Shown here: piece by piece, positions 19,067 through 26,651 of the stretch | Layout of the letters: every line of letters starts with the position of its first letter | Position numbering within the stretch: position 1 is the stretch's first letter | NCBI GenBank assembly: GCA_017442305.1 | Contig: JAFRZY010000006.1 | Span: forward strand, 1 to 41,537 | DNA from: Bacilli bacterium | GTDB lineage: Bacteria; Bacillota_I; Bacilli_A; RF39; UBA660 | Reading direction: 5' to 3' | Length of the DNA stretch: 41,537 bases | Translations under genes and position numbers: made by a program | The notes under the pieces: model-generated | The model's input: only the letters and a program-made list of their open reading frames with translations | Databases searched by the model: none | Told to the model about the DNA's origin: nothing

Positions 19067-19104
19067 AGTATAATATACCCCCCCCAGCTGTCAACTGTGA
19101 ATAA
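19067..19104 (-). promoter_or_regulatory. Phase-variable promoter of copy C (G8 in the spacer)
   Basis: TTATTCACA (19104-19096, matches the DnaA box), TTGACA (19094-19089), 16-nt spacer with G8 (19085-19078), TATACT (19072-19067). Long-type leader. Confidence 0.85.
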
Positions 19105-19116
19105 CCTTTTTGACAG

Positions 19117-19140
19117 AAAAAAAGAACTATTTCTAGTTCT
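19117..19140 (-). terminator. Terminator of the 361-aa membrane protein gene
   Basis: AGAACTA (19123-19129) pairs with TAGTTCT (19134-19140), then T7 on the minus strand. It lies 12 nt before the copy C promoter elements. Confidence 0.8.
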
Positions 19141-20224
19141 ATAGTTCTTCGCTTGAATTTGGTTCTTCTACATCACAATATGGACTTTCTAATCCAAGGG
19201 AAGAATTACCTATTATAAATTCTTTTTTGTTACCGCAGGATAGTATCTTAAACTGTTCTAAATTATATAATTTATTGCCGTTAACTTCAGTTGTTTCTAT
19301 ACTATTATTAGTTAAAGTATCAATTGTTATTTTCTTATCTTTTAAGACATAACTTAAATCATACACATTTTCACTATCATATTTAACAAAAATATTATTT
19401 AAACATGAAGTATAATATGTTCCTTCATCAGTTTCTACATATTTTGCTTTATCATTGACACAGCTATTTTTCTCAACTACTGATATCTCATAAGATTTAT
19501 ATAAATCAGATTCTAAGATGATTGAATCATATAATCTTATTATATAGTTTGAACCCTTTTTAATGATTTCATCTATTCTACCAATAATTGATATTGAATC
19601 ATATACATTATATTTTGTTAAATCTTGAATCTCATTAAAATTAACTTCTAAAGTTATATTGTCACTAAATTGTACATAGCCATTAGTTGATTCTTCAGTT
19701 AAAGTATAAGCTTGTAATTCTAAATTATATGTTCCATTTAATTTACTAATTTTACCCGCTATTTTAACAAAAGTATTTTTATGTTTATTATAGTTTTCTA
19801 AAACATTATTTAAGAAACTTGATACATCATTTTCTTCTAAATCATCTGGGTCACACAAATAACTTTTTTTATATAGGTTATCAATTGTAATTTTACCATT
19901 GCAAGAATACTCACGATAAAACAAACTATTATAAACTATAACATCTTTTGAAGAAACTAGTTTATCTGAAAAAACTGGAATAGTTTTAAATAGATGGGAT
20001 ACTCCAAAATCTAAAGCTAAAGTAATAATTAAAAATAATATTGGAAGTATTACAATGCGCCATAATTTATCTGCTATATCGATTACTATACCCGCTACTA
20101 AAACAATAATTCCACATATTACAGAAATCATTCTTAGAATACTATAAACGTTTATAAAATACGGAATTAATATTAAAGCTAATCCACTTAAAATTAAAAT
20201 CAATTTAGTCTTATTATTTTTCAT
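19139..20224 (-). CDS. Unknown membrane protein with a large soluble domain
   Basis: A 361-aa protein of no family I recognise. The N-terminus has three hydrophobic segments (about residues 7-24, 28-50 and 55-73). After that comes a hydrophilic domain of about 285 residues with a pattern of beta strands and six or so cysteines, including the pairs SCNGK...YLCDPDD and NSCVND...YTSCLNN. Two stretches (FVKIAGKISKLNGTYNLEL and YDSISIIGRIDEIIKKG) look like repeated OB-like or beta-barrel units, which is speculative. It is likely anchored in the membrane with the C-terminal part outside. It lies between HU and surface copy C and ends in its own terminator. Confidence 0.65.
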   Translation of the reverse strand: MKNNKTKLILILSGLALILIPYFINVYSILRMISVICGIIVLVAGIVIDIADKLWRIVILPILFLIITLALDFGVSHLFKTIPVFSDKLVSSKDVIVYNSLFYREYSCNGKITIDNLYKKSYLCDPDDLEENDVSSFLNNVLENYNKHKNTFVKIAGKISKLNGTYNLELQAYTLTEESTNGYVQFSDNITLEVNFNEIQDLTKYNVYDSISIIGRIDEIIKKGSNYIIRLYDSIILESDLYKSYEISVVEKNSCVNDKAKYVETDEGTYYTSCLNNIFVKYDSENVYDLSYVLKDKKITIDTLTNNSIETTEVNGNKLYNLEQFKILSCGNKKEFIIGNSSLGLESPYCDVEEPNSSEEL

Positions 20225-20270
20225 ATTATTACCTCATTTTTATTATACCAAATTAAAAATAAATATAAAC

Positions 20271-20295
20271 AAAAAAAGTTAACAATAATGTTAAC
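20271..20295 (-). terminator. HU terminator
   Basis: GTTAACA (20278-20284) pairs with TGTTAAC (20289-20295), then T7 on the minus strand. Confidence 0.8.
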
Positions 20296-20305
20296 CTTTT
20301 TACAA

Positions 20306-20578
20306 TTAATTTAAAGCGTCTTTTAATTTGCTTCCAGCTTTGAATGATGCAACAGTCTTAGCAGGAATTTTGATAGCTTCTTTAGTTAATGGGTTAATAC
20401 CTTCTCTTGCAGCTCTTTTTTTAGCGCTGAAAGTTCCGAAACCAACTAAAGCAACCTTTCCTTCTTTTTTAAGACCAGCTGTAATTCCTTCTAAAGCAGC
20501 ATCTAAAGCACGAGTAGCATCAGCTTTAGTTAATCCAGCTTTTTCAGCAATTAATTCAACTAATTCAGTTTTTGACAT
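20306..20578 (-). CDS. hup: Nucleoid protein HU
   Basis: A 90-aa histone-like DNA-binding protein that bends and compacts DNA as a dimer. MSKTELVELIAEKAGL, VGFGTFSAKKRAAREGINPLT and KTVASFKAGSKLKDALN are classic HU features; the beta-arm region is GINPLTKEAIKIPAK. GGAGG precedes the ATG at 20578. In Bacillus the HU gene (hbs) lies directly downstream of spoIVA; here it is downstream of spoIVA too, but surface copy D sits between them. It has its own promoter in the intergenic region. Confidence 0.97.
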   Translation of the reverse strand: MSKTELVELIAEKAGLTKADATRALDAALEGITAGLKKEGKVALVGFGTFSAKKRAAREGINPLTKEAIKIPAKTVASFKAGSKLKDALN

Positions 20579-20629
20579 ATTGTCATACCTCCCATATTTT
20601 CTTTTATAAGGAACTTACCTTACATATTA

Positions 20630-20659
20630 AAAATATCAAAACATTTGCCCTAAAGTCAA
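20630..20659 (-). promoter_or_regulatory. Probable HU promoter
   Basis: TTGACT (20659-20654), 18-nt spacer, TATTTT (20635-20630), about 50 nt before the start codon. Confidence 0.5.
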
Positions 20660-20927
20660 GGAAAAACGGCAATTTAGCTACTAATTAGTATAATTTTTTA
20701 TTTATTCTACGTTTTTATTTACCTTTGCTTGACAAAATACCGTTTATTTTAACGCTTATATACATTTTTAGAACCCTCTAAATATGTTGAATATTACGAT
20801 ATTCGACATCATTTCCAATATTACTTCTAATTTTTTTTAAATACTTCAAAAGTAGTATGACTTTTTCTAATAATTGCAGCATCTAAAAGTATTATTTCGT
20901 AGTAATATCTTATGAAATTGAATTAGC
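20660..20927. other. Intergenic region between copy D and HU; no gene recognised
   Basis: Very AT-rich. It holds a short inverted repeat (GAATAT/ATATTC near 20790-20805) and a 34-codon minus-strand ORF (20778-20882) without a ribosome binding site. I find no convincing gene or RNA. It may be decayed remnant DNA. Confidence 0.4.
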
Positions 20928-20955
20928 AAAAAAACTGTAGAGTTATCTACAGTTT
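20928..20955 (-). terminator. Terminator of surface copy D
   Basis: AAACTGTAGA (20932-20941) pairs with TCTACAGTTT (20946-20955), then T7 on the minus strand. The stem includes the stop codon. Confidence 0.85.
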
Positions 20956-22744
20956 AACCAACTAATTTGTACGGATTTTCTATTGTTCCTTCCCCTTCAA
21001 ATAATACATCAGCCTTAATATTAATTACTGGACGAACTCCGCCCTCTCTCACAACCGATGAGTAACTTGTTGAAATCTCGCCATTGCTAGATACATAATA
21101 CATAAAAAGTCCAGATACAGATGCTTCGCTACTTCCAGAAGTTAAAGGAACTTTATGGTAAGAAGGAGTCATAGTTAAGAAATCGTCATTAATAAATAAA
21201 TAAGCATTAGTTCCTGTACCGGCCATTACAGCTTCATCAGCTGTTACCAAGCCAATTGGATAAGTTAAATATCCATTACCTATTATATCTGTTACAGTAT
21301 ATTTATCATTTTTGGCTGCACACGTTAAAGCAGGATTGGCATTTAATCTATTGTACGCTTTAAAATAAGTAAAATTATTACTAACAGATGGATTAGCTTT
21401 ATCATTGCAGAAAATTGAGTCAGCTATATATTTACCGTATTTCTCTAGCAAACTTTTTTCATACCAAGTATCTACTACACCTTTAATTGTACTATCTGTT
21501 TCAACACCATTTACATCATATGTATATCCTGCATATTTTGCATCATAAATGCTTGAATTATATGCTATATCACCAATTGTTACTGTATGAGAAACTCCAT
21601 TTTCTACAAGTGATGTTCCATCATATATCATACGTATTGTTCCATCTCCATTAATTCGAACAATTCGCCAATATTTTAAATCATATGTCGGTATTAACTT
21701 TACTGTACACGCTTCTTCATCACCAGTTATTGATATACACGATTCTAACGACGCTAATCCTAATGCAACTATTTCTTCTTCCATACCACTTCCTGTATAA
21801 TATACAGTTTCTATATTTCTCGGTTTACAAGATGAATATGCACCACTTCCTAGACCAGCATCTTCACACATTTCTTGTGACTTGAACACAACATCACCGA
21901 ATACACTTAATTCTTCTATACAACTTTCATCTTCACCACAAGTTTCTAAGGACACTTCAGGTGAATATGGTTTCACTTTAGTTTTTCCAAACTCTACATA
22001 ATTATTTTTTATATCTCCCCTAAAGTAATATGAATCACCAAGATCATCTTGAGCTTTATATAAGCCATATTCTCCTTCTTGGGGATCAATAGTAAAATCT
22101 GGTGTTGTTGTATATAAATAATTTTTTTCTTCGGCGTCCTCTAAGACTAATGATGCTAAAGTTTCTCCTTGTGTATTTATATTTTGTCCAACACTTACGC
22201 TTATTTTCCCTGTAAATGTTTTGTTTTGTTCACTTATTGGAGCATCCTTATCTATCCACATTCTTAAATTAAACTTTTTTTCATCTTCTGTTGTCGCATC
22301 ACTTTTTCCAGCTAATGTTCCATAAGCTATTGTAAATGCTTGATAAGCCCCTTCTATTGTCGTTTCTGCAACTACATATTCATATAATTTCTTAGGAATA
22401 TTATCGTTTATTACTGCTTTTAATGTAGTTGATTTTAATGCAGACGTTTCATTTCCTATACTTTCTAGATTTATATGATAGTCAACAGTTGTTGTACAGT
22501 TATTTGTTACTGTAAATTCATACGGAACTAATTTCATTCCGTCTTCATCGCTCATCGGAAACTGGTTTGTTAAAGTTATATCATTTTTCTCACCACTTAT
22601 CGAAATATCTAAACACCCAGAACCTATTATGTTTTGTCCTGTTTGCGTTTTGGTTACTAACCAATATGCATATGTTACTCCGATTATTACTAGGAGTACT
22701 GCTACTATACTTATTATTGTAATTACTGTTTTTTTGTTCTTCAT
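20954..22744 (-). CDS. Phase-variable surface protein, family copy D
   Basis: A 596-aa member, start at the ATG at 22744. It is closest to copy B: both have the KKLYEYV, LASLxLxDAEExNYLYTTTPDF and FRGDxxxNYVxxG forms rather than the NPYKEGTLAY form of C, E and F. The variable middle is longer and cysteine-rich (ETCGEDESCIEEL, SQEMCEDAG, AYSSCKPRN, LESCISITGDEEACTV), suggesting tandem small disulfide modules. The C-terminal lectin-like domain runs from YWRIVRINGDGT to RPVINIKADVLFEG. It is placed between spoIVA and HU, which are neighbours in Bacillus. Role inferred: displayed surface protein under on/off control. Confidence 0.85.
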   Translation of the reverse strand: MKNKKTVITIISIVAVLLVIIGVTYAYWLVTKTQTGQNIIGSGCLDISISGEKNDITLTNQFPMSDEDGMKLVPYEFTVTNNCTTTVDYHINLESIGNETSALKSTTLKAVINDNIPKKLYEYVVAETTIEGAYQAFTIAYGTLAGKSDATTEDEKKFNLRMWIDKDAPISEQNKTFTGKISVSVGQNINTQGETLASLVLEDAEEKNYLYTTTPDFTIDPQEGEYGLYKAQDDLGDSYYFRGDIKNNYVEFGKTKVKPYSPEVSLETCGEDESCIEELSVFGDVVFKSQEMCEDAGLGSGAYSSCKPRNIETVYYTGSGMEEEIVALGLASLESCISITGDEEACTVKLIPTYDLKYWRIVRINGDGTIRMIYDGTSLVENGVSHTVTIGDIAYNSSIYDAKYAGYTYDVNGVETDSTIKGVVDTWYEKSLLEKYGKYIADSIFCNDKANPSVSNNFTYFKAYNRLNANPALTCAAKNDKYTVTDIIGNGYLTYPIGLVTADEAVMAGTGTNAYLFINDDFLTMTPSYHKVPLTSGSSEASVSGLFMYYVSSNGEISTSYSSVVREGGVRPVINIKADVLFEGEGTIENPYKLVG

Positions 22745-22811
22745 ATTATACTTTCCTTCCTACTTTTGTAAAATATAGCACAGGTGCGTTGTCATATTTT
22801 GTTACATTTTA

Positions 22812-22847
22812 ATTTTAACAATTTAGTTTATCACTGTCAATGTGATA
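22812..22847 (-). promoter_or_regulatory. Second promoter with palindromic operator, copy D leader
   Basis: TTGACA (22840-22835), 17-nt spacer, TAAAAT (22817-22812). The -35 is inside TATCACATTGACAGTGATA (22829-22847), identical to copies B and C. Confidence 0.7.
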
Positions 22848-22881
22848 TTATCATTATATTGTCTATCTATTTTACAAGGTA

Positions 22882-22919
22882 AGTATAATATACCCCCCCC
22901 GCCTGTCAACTGTGGATAA
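22882..22919 (-). promoter_or_regulatory. Phase-variable promoter of copy D (G8 in the spacer)
   Basis: TTATCCACA (22919-22911, perfect DnaA-box consensus), TTGACA (22909-22904), 16-nt spacer with G8 (22900-22893), TATACT (22887-22882). A TGTCAAC/GTTGACA inverted repeat brackets the DnaA box. Confidence 0.85.
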
Positions 22920-22938
22920 CTTAGTTGACAAAAAAAGT

Positions 22939-22962
22939 AAAAAAAACACTCGCATGAGTGTT
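22939..22962 (-). terminator. spoIVA terminator
   Basis: AACACTC (22945-22951) pairs with GAGTGTT (22956-22962), then T8 on the minus strand. It ends about 13 nt from the inverted repeat of the copy D promoter. Confidence 0.85.
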
Positions 22963-24439
22963 ATAAGACTATAGCAATTAAATTATTTGAGCCTTTATTA
23001 ACTATTTTAGTAACTGTTTGACTAAGTTTATATCTAGTATTATCTGGCATCATAGATAATTTAGCTTGAATTCCTTCCTGTACTATCTCTTCTAGACTAC
23101 GTCCAAATATTTCACTTTTCCAAATACTTGTTGGGTCAGTTTCATAGTCTTTCATTAAATAGTTAATTAATTCTTTACTTTGAAGTTCACTACCAATTAT
23201 AGGTTCAAAAGTACTTTGGACTTCTACTTTCATTAAATGAATACTTGATGCTACTGCTTTTAGTTTTACACCATATCTATTTCCTTGTTTTACTATTTCT
23301 GGTGTTTCTAATTTCATATCTTTAATTCCCGGATATACAATGCCATAACCGGTATTACGCGCCATTTTTAAAGCTGACTTAATACTATCTATTTCTTCTC
23401 TACCATCTTTATATGATGAGAAGATTTTTAAAAGTCCTGCCTTAGTCATAACATTTTCGCCTATAACAGCTTTTAAAGTTTCGTTATAAAGCTCATTAGA
23501 ACTTTCTAAATTAATAGTTACAACTCCAGTTGAAGCATCCAAATCACTAATATATGCTTTATTAATATATTCACTATTTTCAAAGTGTGAAATAATATAA
23601 TCTACATCTTTTACTTTTTCTACACTAATAACACTTTCTTTTATCTTTTCTAAATAGTGTCTTTTTATATCGTGCGTATTTGGAAGTACATGAACCCATT
23701 CTGGCATTTTAACTTTTATATCTAACACCGGGAATTCATATAACGCTTGTTTTAAAACTTCAATTAATTCTACTTCGTTCATATTTTCTACACTAATAGG
23801 AAGTACTGGTACATCATAAGTAGCTCTAAGTTCATCAGCAATCTCAACTGTTTTAGTATTAGTTGGATGAACTGTATTTAATACTACAATAAAAGGTTTT
23901 CCTATTTCTTTTAATTCAGTTATAACTTTTTCTTCTGCTTCTAAATAATTTTCTCGTTTTATTTCCCCAAAAGAACCATCAGTAGTTACTACTATACCTA
24001 TAGTAGCATGATCTTTAATAACTTTTTCGGTACCTATTTCTGCAGCTTCGACAAAAGGCACTGAATCTTCAAACCAAGGAGTTTTTACCATACGAGGATT
24101 TCCATCTTCGTCTTCATATCCATTAGAACCTGGAATGACATAACCAACACAATCTACTAGCTTTATATTAGCAGTAAACTCTTCAACAGAAATACTAGCT
24201 CCATTGGATGGGACAAACTTTGGTTCAGTAGTCATAATGGTCTTTCCTTGGGCACTTTGTGGAATTTCATCTAAACATCTTTTTTTCTCATATTCATCTT
24301 CAATATTAGGAACCACTATATTTTCAATAAATCTTTTTATAAATGTAGATTTACCAGTTCGTACAGCACCTACTACTCCTAGATAGATTTCACCATTTCC
24401 ACGTTTGGCAATTGATTCAATAATTTGATTTTTTTCCAT
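22961..24439 (-). CDS. spoIVA: Stage IV sporulation protein A
   Basis: SpoIVA is the ATPase that polymerises on the forespore membrane and forms the base layer of the spore coat. The Walker A motif is GAVRTGKST (residues 24-32), LVDCVGYVIPG is the switch region, and the C-terminus (RYKL...NKGSNNLIAIVL) matches the conserved membrane-localising end. The start is the ATG at 24439 (MEKNQ): GAGAGGG lies just upstream, inside the codons following an alternative ATG at 24454. The resulting 492 aa equals the Bacillus length. CATAAGGT about 25 nt upstream is a possible sigma-E -10, with any -35 falling inside the copy E terminator; this is weak. Presence of spoIVA implies the organism sporulates or did recently. 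Confidence 0.97.
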   Translation of the reverse strand: MEKNQIIESIAKRGNGEIYLGVVGAVRTGKSTFIKRFIENIVVPNIEDEYEKKRCLDEIPQSAQGKTIMTTEPKFVPSNGASISVEEFTANIKLVDCVGYVIPGSNGYEDEDGNPRMVKTPWFEDSVPFVEAAEIGTEKVIKDHATIGIVVTTDGSFGEIKRENYLEAEEKVITELKEIGKPFIVVLNTVHPTNTKTVEIADELRATYDVPVLPISVENMNEVELIEVLKQALYEFPVLDIKVKMPEWVHVLPNTHDIKRHYLEKIKESVISVEKVKDVDYIISHFENSEYINKAYISDLDASTGVVTINLESSNELYNETLKAVIGENVMTKAGLLKIFSSYKDGREEIDSIKSALKMARNTGYGIVYPGIKDMKLETPEIVKQGNRYGVKLKAVASSIHLMKVEVQSTFEPIIGSELQSKELINYLMKDYETDPTSIWKSEIFGRSLEEIVQEGIQAKLSMMPDNTRYKLSQTVTKIVNKGSNNLIAIVL

Positions 24440-24473
24440 TTTTACCCTCTCCATTTTTCTATTTAACCTTATG

Positions 24474-24501
24474 AAAAAAAGATGGATAATATTCCATCTT
24501 T
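24474..24501 (-). terminator. Terminator of surface copy E (duplicate of the spoVIF terminator)
   Basis: AAAGATGGA (24478-24486) pairs with TCCATCTTT (24493-24501), then T7 on the minus strand. The core GATGGATAATATTCCATC recurs exactly at 26633-26650 behind spoVIF. Confidence 0.85.
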
Positions 24502-26365
24502 AATTTAAAACTATTTCATAAGGCGAGTTTGTATCTATTCTACCATCTCCAGTAAATTTAACATCTGCTTTCAGATTGATAACTGGACGCGCCCCGACCA
24601 CGCCATAGGGGGAGGGTTCGTATTGGACGGAGCCGTTTTTGTCAATACTCCAGACCCACGCAACGTTTTTATTGAAAAAATCCGGAGTAGAAGTCCAATA
24701 CTCGCCTCCCGAATATAAGTAATGTGTATTATTGAAAGATGGTGCTCCTGCCATAATTGCTTCATCGGCTGTTAATAAACCAATTGGTCGCACATTTCCT
24801 TCTGCATCTGTTAACTTCCCATTCCCCAATTCTGTACTTACTGTATATCTATCATCCTTATTTGTACATGTTAATACTGGTGCTTTGTTTGCGCTTAATC
24901 TATAGTATGGAGCATAATATGTTCTACCAGATTCATCTGTTGTGACTTCACCTCTATCGTTACAAAAAATTGAATCTGCTATATATTTGCCATATGTTGT
25001 GTTTAGATGTTTATCATACCATGCATCTACTACTCCTTTGACTGTACTATTTGTTTCTGTTCCATCTACATCATATGTATATCCTGCATATTTTACATAG
25101 TCATAGTTTGTAGTATATGGTGTCATACCAATTACTGCTGTGTGTGCTACACCATTTACTACTTTTTCTGTTCCATCATAAATTAATCTGATAGATCCGT
25201 CTCCATTGATTCGGACTATTCTCCAGTACATTGGGGTTCCTGCTTTTACTTCAACCGTTTTTTCGCTTAATACTGTTTCATCATAAAAAGTTATTGTTGT
25301 ATCTGCGGCATATGTTCCAAATTGGACATAGTTGTTGGTTGGTGCTCCTCTAAAGTAATAACTAGTTCCCAAGTCATCTTGTGCCTTATAAAGTCCTGCA
25401 TCACTAGAGGCTGTTACTACACTAAATGCATTGCTTCCTTTTATAGTTTTTGCTGGTATATAATCTCCACTTGTTCCAAAATCAGTTATTTCATATAAAT
25501 AAGAACTATTATATGTTGAACTTTCGTTTTTTAATGTATATTTTCCACACACATTAGTTCCATTTCGACATTCTGTTAATGTTGCTTGTGTTAGTGTCCC
25601 TGATAATGTATAATATCCGGTTTCTTTATCAAATGTATATGATGTTCCGTACCAATAGTTGTTTGATGTTCCTACATTATTTGTTGTTGCTGTTACTGCA
25701 CTTGCATCTCCTTCTGTCCATTCTGCGCTTAAGCTTGCTATTGCATCTGCTCCGCCATAATTTGAAAGAATATCATAAGCTAATGTTCCTTCCTTATATG
25801 GATTTGTTATTCCTTGTCCTACTGTTACACTTATCTTACTTTGGAATGTTTTATTTTGTTCACTTATTGGAGCATTTGCATCTATCCAGATTCGTAATTT
25901 ATACGTTACTGATGCGTTTTCTGTATCCTTTGCAGCTAGTGTTCCATATAAAATCATATTTGATTCGTATGCTCCTGAAACTGTTGGTTCTGTATTTCCA
26001 CCAGCAGTTAGTAGTTTTATTTCATCGTTTAACGCAACTTTAATAGCGCTGGCTTTGATTGCGTTAGTTGAATCCCCAATACTTTCAAGATTAACTTGAT
26101 AATCTACTGAGGTATTACAATTATTTGTTACTGTAAATTCGTATGGTGTTAGTTTCATTCCATCTTCATCGCTTAACGGAAATTGATCTTGTAGTTCAAT
26201 ATCATTCTTCTCACCAGTTAACGAGATGTCTAAACAACCGGAACTAATTAAGTTATGGCCTGTTTGTGTTTTTGTTAATAGCCAATAAGCATATGTTACT
26301 CCAATTATTACTAGGAGTACTGCTACTATGCTAGTTATTGTGATTACTATTTTTTTATTCTTCAT
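24500..26365 (-). CDS. Phase-variable surface protein, family copy E
   Basis: A 621-aa member, start at the ATG at 26365. It has the shared N-terminus, the NPYKEGTLAYDILSNYGGAD subtype join, and then an extra module of about 80 residues found also in copy F (YGTSYTFDKETGYYTLSG ... ECRNGTNVCGKYTL ... YEITDFG). The middle between FRGAPTNNYVQFG and YWRIVRINGDGS lacks the cysteine-pair module and instead has a charged beta-rich stretch (VLSEKTVEVKAGTPM). The lectin-like domain ends GARPVINLKADVKFTG. The codons for the loop before that (about 24590-24670) are strikingly GC-rich compared with the rest. Its promoter is the only one with an optimal 17-nt spacer, so this copy may be the one switched on. 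Confidence 0.85.
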   Translation of the reverse strand: MKNKKIVITITSIVAVLLVIIGVTYAYWLLTKTQTGHNLISSGCLDISLTGEKNDIELQDQFPLSDEDGMKLTPYEFTVTNNCNTSVDYQVNLESIGDSTNAIKASAIKVALNDEIKLLTAGGNTEPTVSGAYESNMILYGTLAAKDTENASVTYKLRIWIDANAPISEQNKTFQSKISVTVGQGITNPYKEGTLAYDILSNYGGADAIASLSAEWTEGDASAVTATTNNVGTSNNYWYGTSYTFDKETGYYTLSGTLTQATLTECRNGTNVCGKYTLKNESSTYNSSYLYEITDFGTSGDYIPAKTIKGSNAFSVVTASSDAGLYKAQDDLGTSYYFRGAPTNNYVQFGTYAADTTITFYDETVLSEKTVEVKAGTPMYWRIVRINGDGSIRLIYDGTEKVVNGVAHTAVIGMTPYTTNYDYVKYAGYTYDVDGTETNSTVKGVVDAWYDKHLNTTYGKYIADSIFCNDRGEVTTDESGRTYYAPYYRLSANKAPVLTCTNKDDRYTVSTELGNGKLTDAEGNVRPIGLLTADEAIMAGAPSFNNTHYLYSGGEYWTSTPDFFNKNVAWVWSIDKNGSVQYEPSPYGVVGARPVINLKADVKFTGDGRIDTNSPYEIVLN

Positions 26366-26394
26366 ACCTATCCTACTTTCTACTATCTAGGATT

Positions 26395-26433
26395 AGTATA
26401 ATATACCCCCCCCCTTCTGTCAACTGTGGATAA
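26395..26433 (-). promoter_or_regulatory. Phase-variable promoter of copy E (G9, optimal spacer)
   Basis: TTATCCACA (26433-26425, DnaA-box consensus), TTGACA (26423-26418), 17-nt spacer with G9 (26414-26406), TATACT (26400-26395). Short-type leader, identical to copy A. Seventeen nt is the sigma-A optimum, so this is the predicted ON state. Confidence 0.85.
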
Positions 26434-26445
26434 TTATTTTTTCTG

Positions 26446-26454
26446 TGTTACAAT
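26446..26454 (+). promoter_or_regulatory. Promoter of small RNA 2
   Basis: Extended -10 TGTTACAAT, followed by GAATATG as in small RNA 1. The -35 is poor (TGGATA at 16 nt) and overlaps the DnaA-box-like site of the divergent copy E promoter, so the two promoters may influence each other. Confidence 0.5.
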
Positions 26455-26460
26455 GAATAT

Positions 26461-26567
26461 GTCAAGGAAACTTACATATATTAAAAAGGGAACATTCAGT
26501 TTTGGTACGTTGAATGTCCACCGTATTTTGGGGTAGACATTTAAGCTATGCTTAGATGTCTTTTTTT
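26461..26567 (+). ncRNA. Small RNA, family member 2
   Basis: Homolog of the minus-strand element at 1414-1527. The start GTCAAGGAAACTT is followed by GGGA, hairpin ACATTCAG (26492-26499) with TTGAATGT (26510-26517), then GTCCACC that can pair with GGTAGAC, and a terminator GACATTTAAGC (26536-26546)/GCTTAGATGTC (26550-26560) with T7. The middle segment can pair either left or right, so the RNA has two alternative folds like an attenuator, yet no plus-strand gene follows closely. It sits back to back with the copy E promoter. Function unknown; an RNA regulator of the surface family is one idea. Confidence 0.6.
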
Positions 26568-26627
26568 ATTACCATTATCATAATGATTATAAGTATTATT
26601 TTGTAAAAATTTAAAAATTGACAAATT

Positions 26628-26651
26628 AAAAAGATGGATAATATTCCATCT
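26628..26651 (-). terminator. spoVIF terminator
   Basis: AGATGGA (26632-26638) pairs with TCCATCT (26645-26651), then T5 on the minus strand. The same hairpin is found after copy E. Confidence 0.75.

Noticed and set aside
20778-20882. 34-codon minus-strand ORF between copy D and HU
   Set aside because: No ribosome binding site, no recognisable protein, AT-rich random-looking frame.
24571-24765. 64-codon minus-strand ORF inside copy E in another frame
   Set aside because: It overlaps the conserved end of copy E and has no ribosome binding site; the frame is open because of the GC-rich patch.
25579-26043. 154-codon plus-strand ORF opposite surface copy E
   Set aside because: Leu/His-rich antisense shadow of a conserved minus-strand gene with no ribosome binding site; similar shadows lie opposite the other family copies and rpoB/rpoC.
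24500-26365. Diversity-generating retroelement target, suggested by the C-type-lectin-like C-terminus
   Set aside because: No reverse transcriptase, template repeat or adenine-biased variation is seen in the window; the variation is modular.
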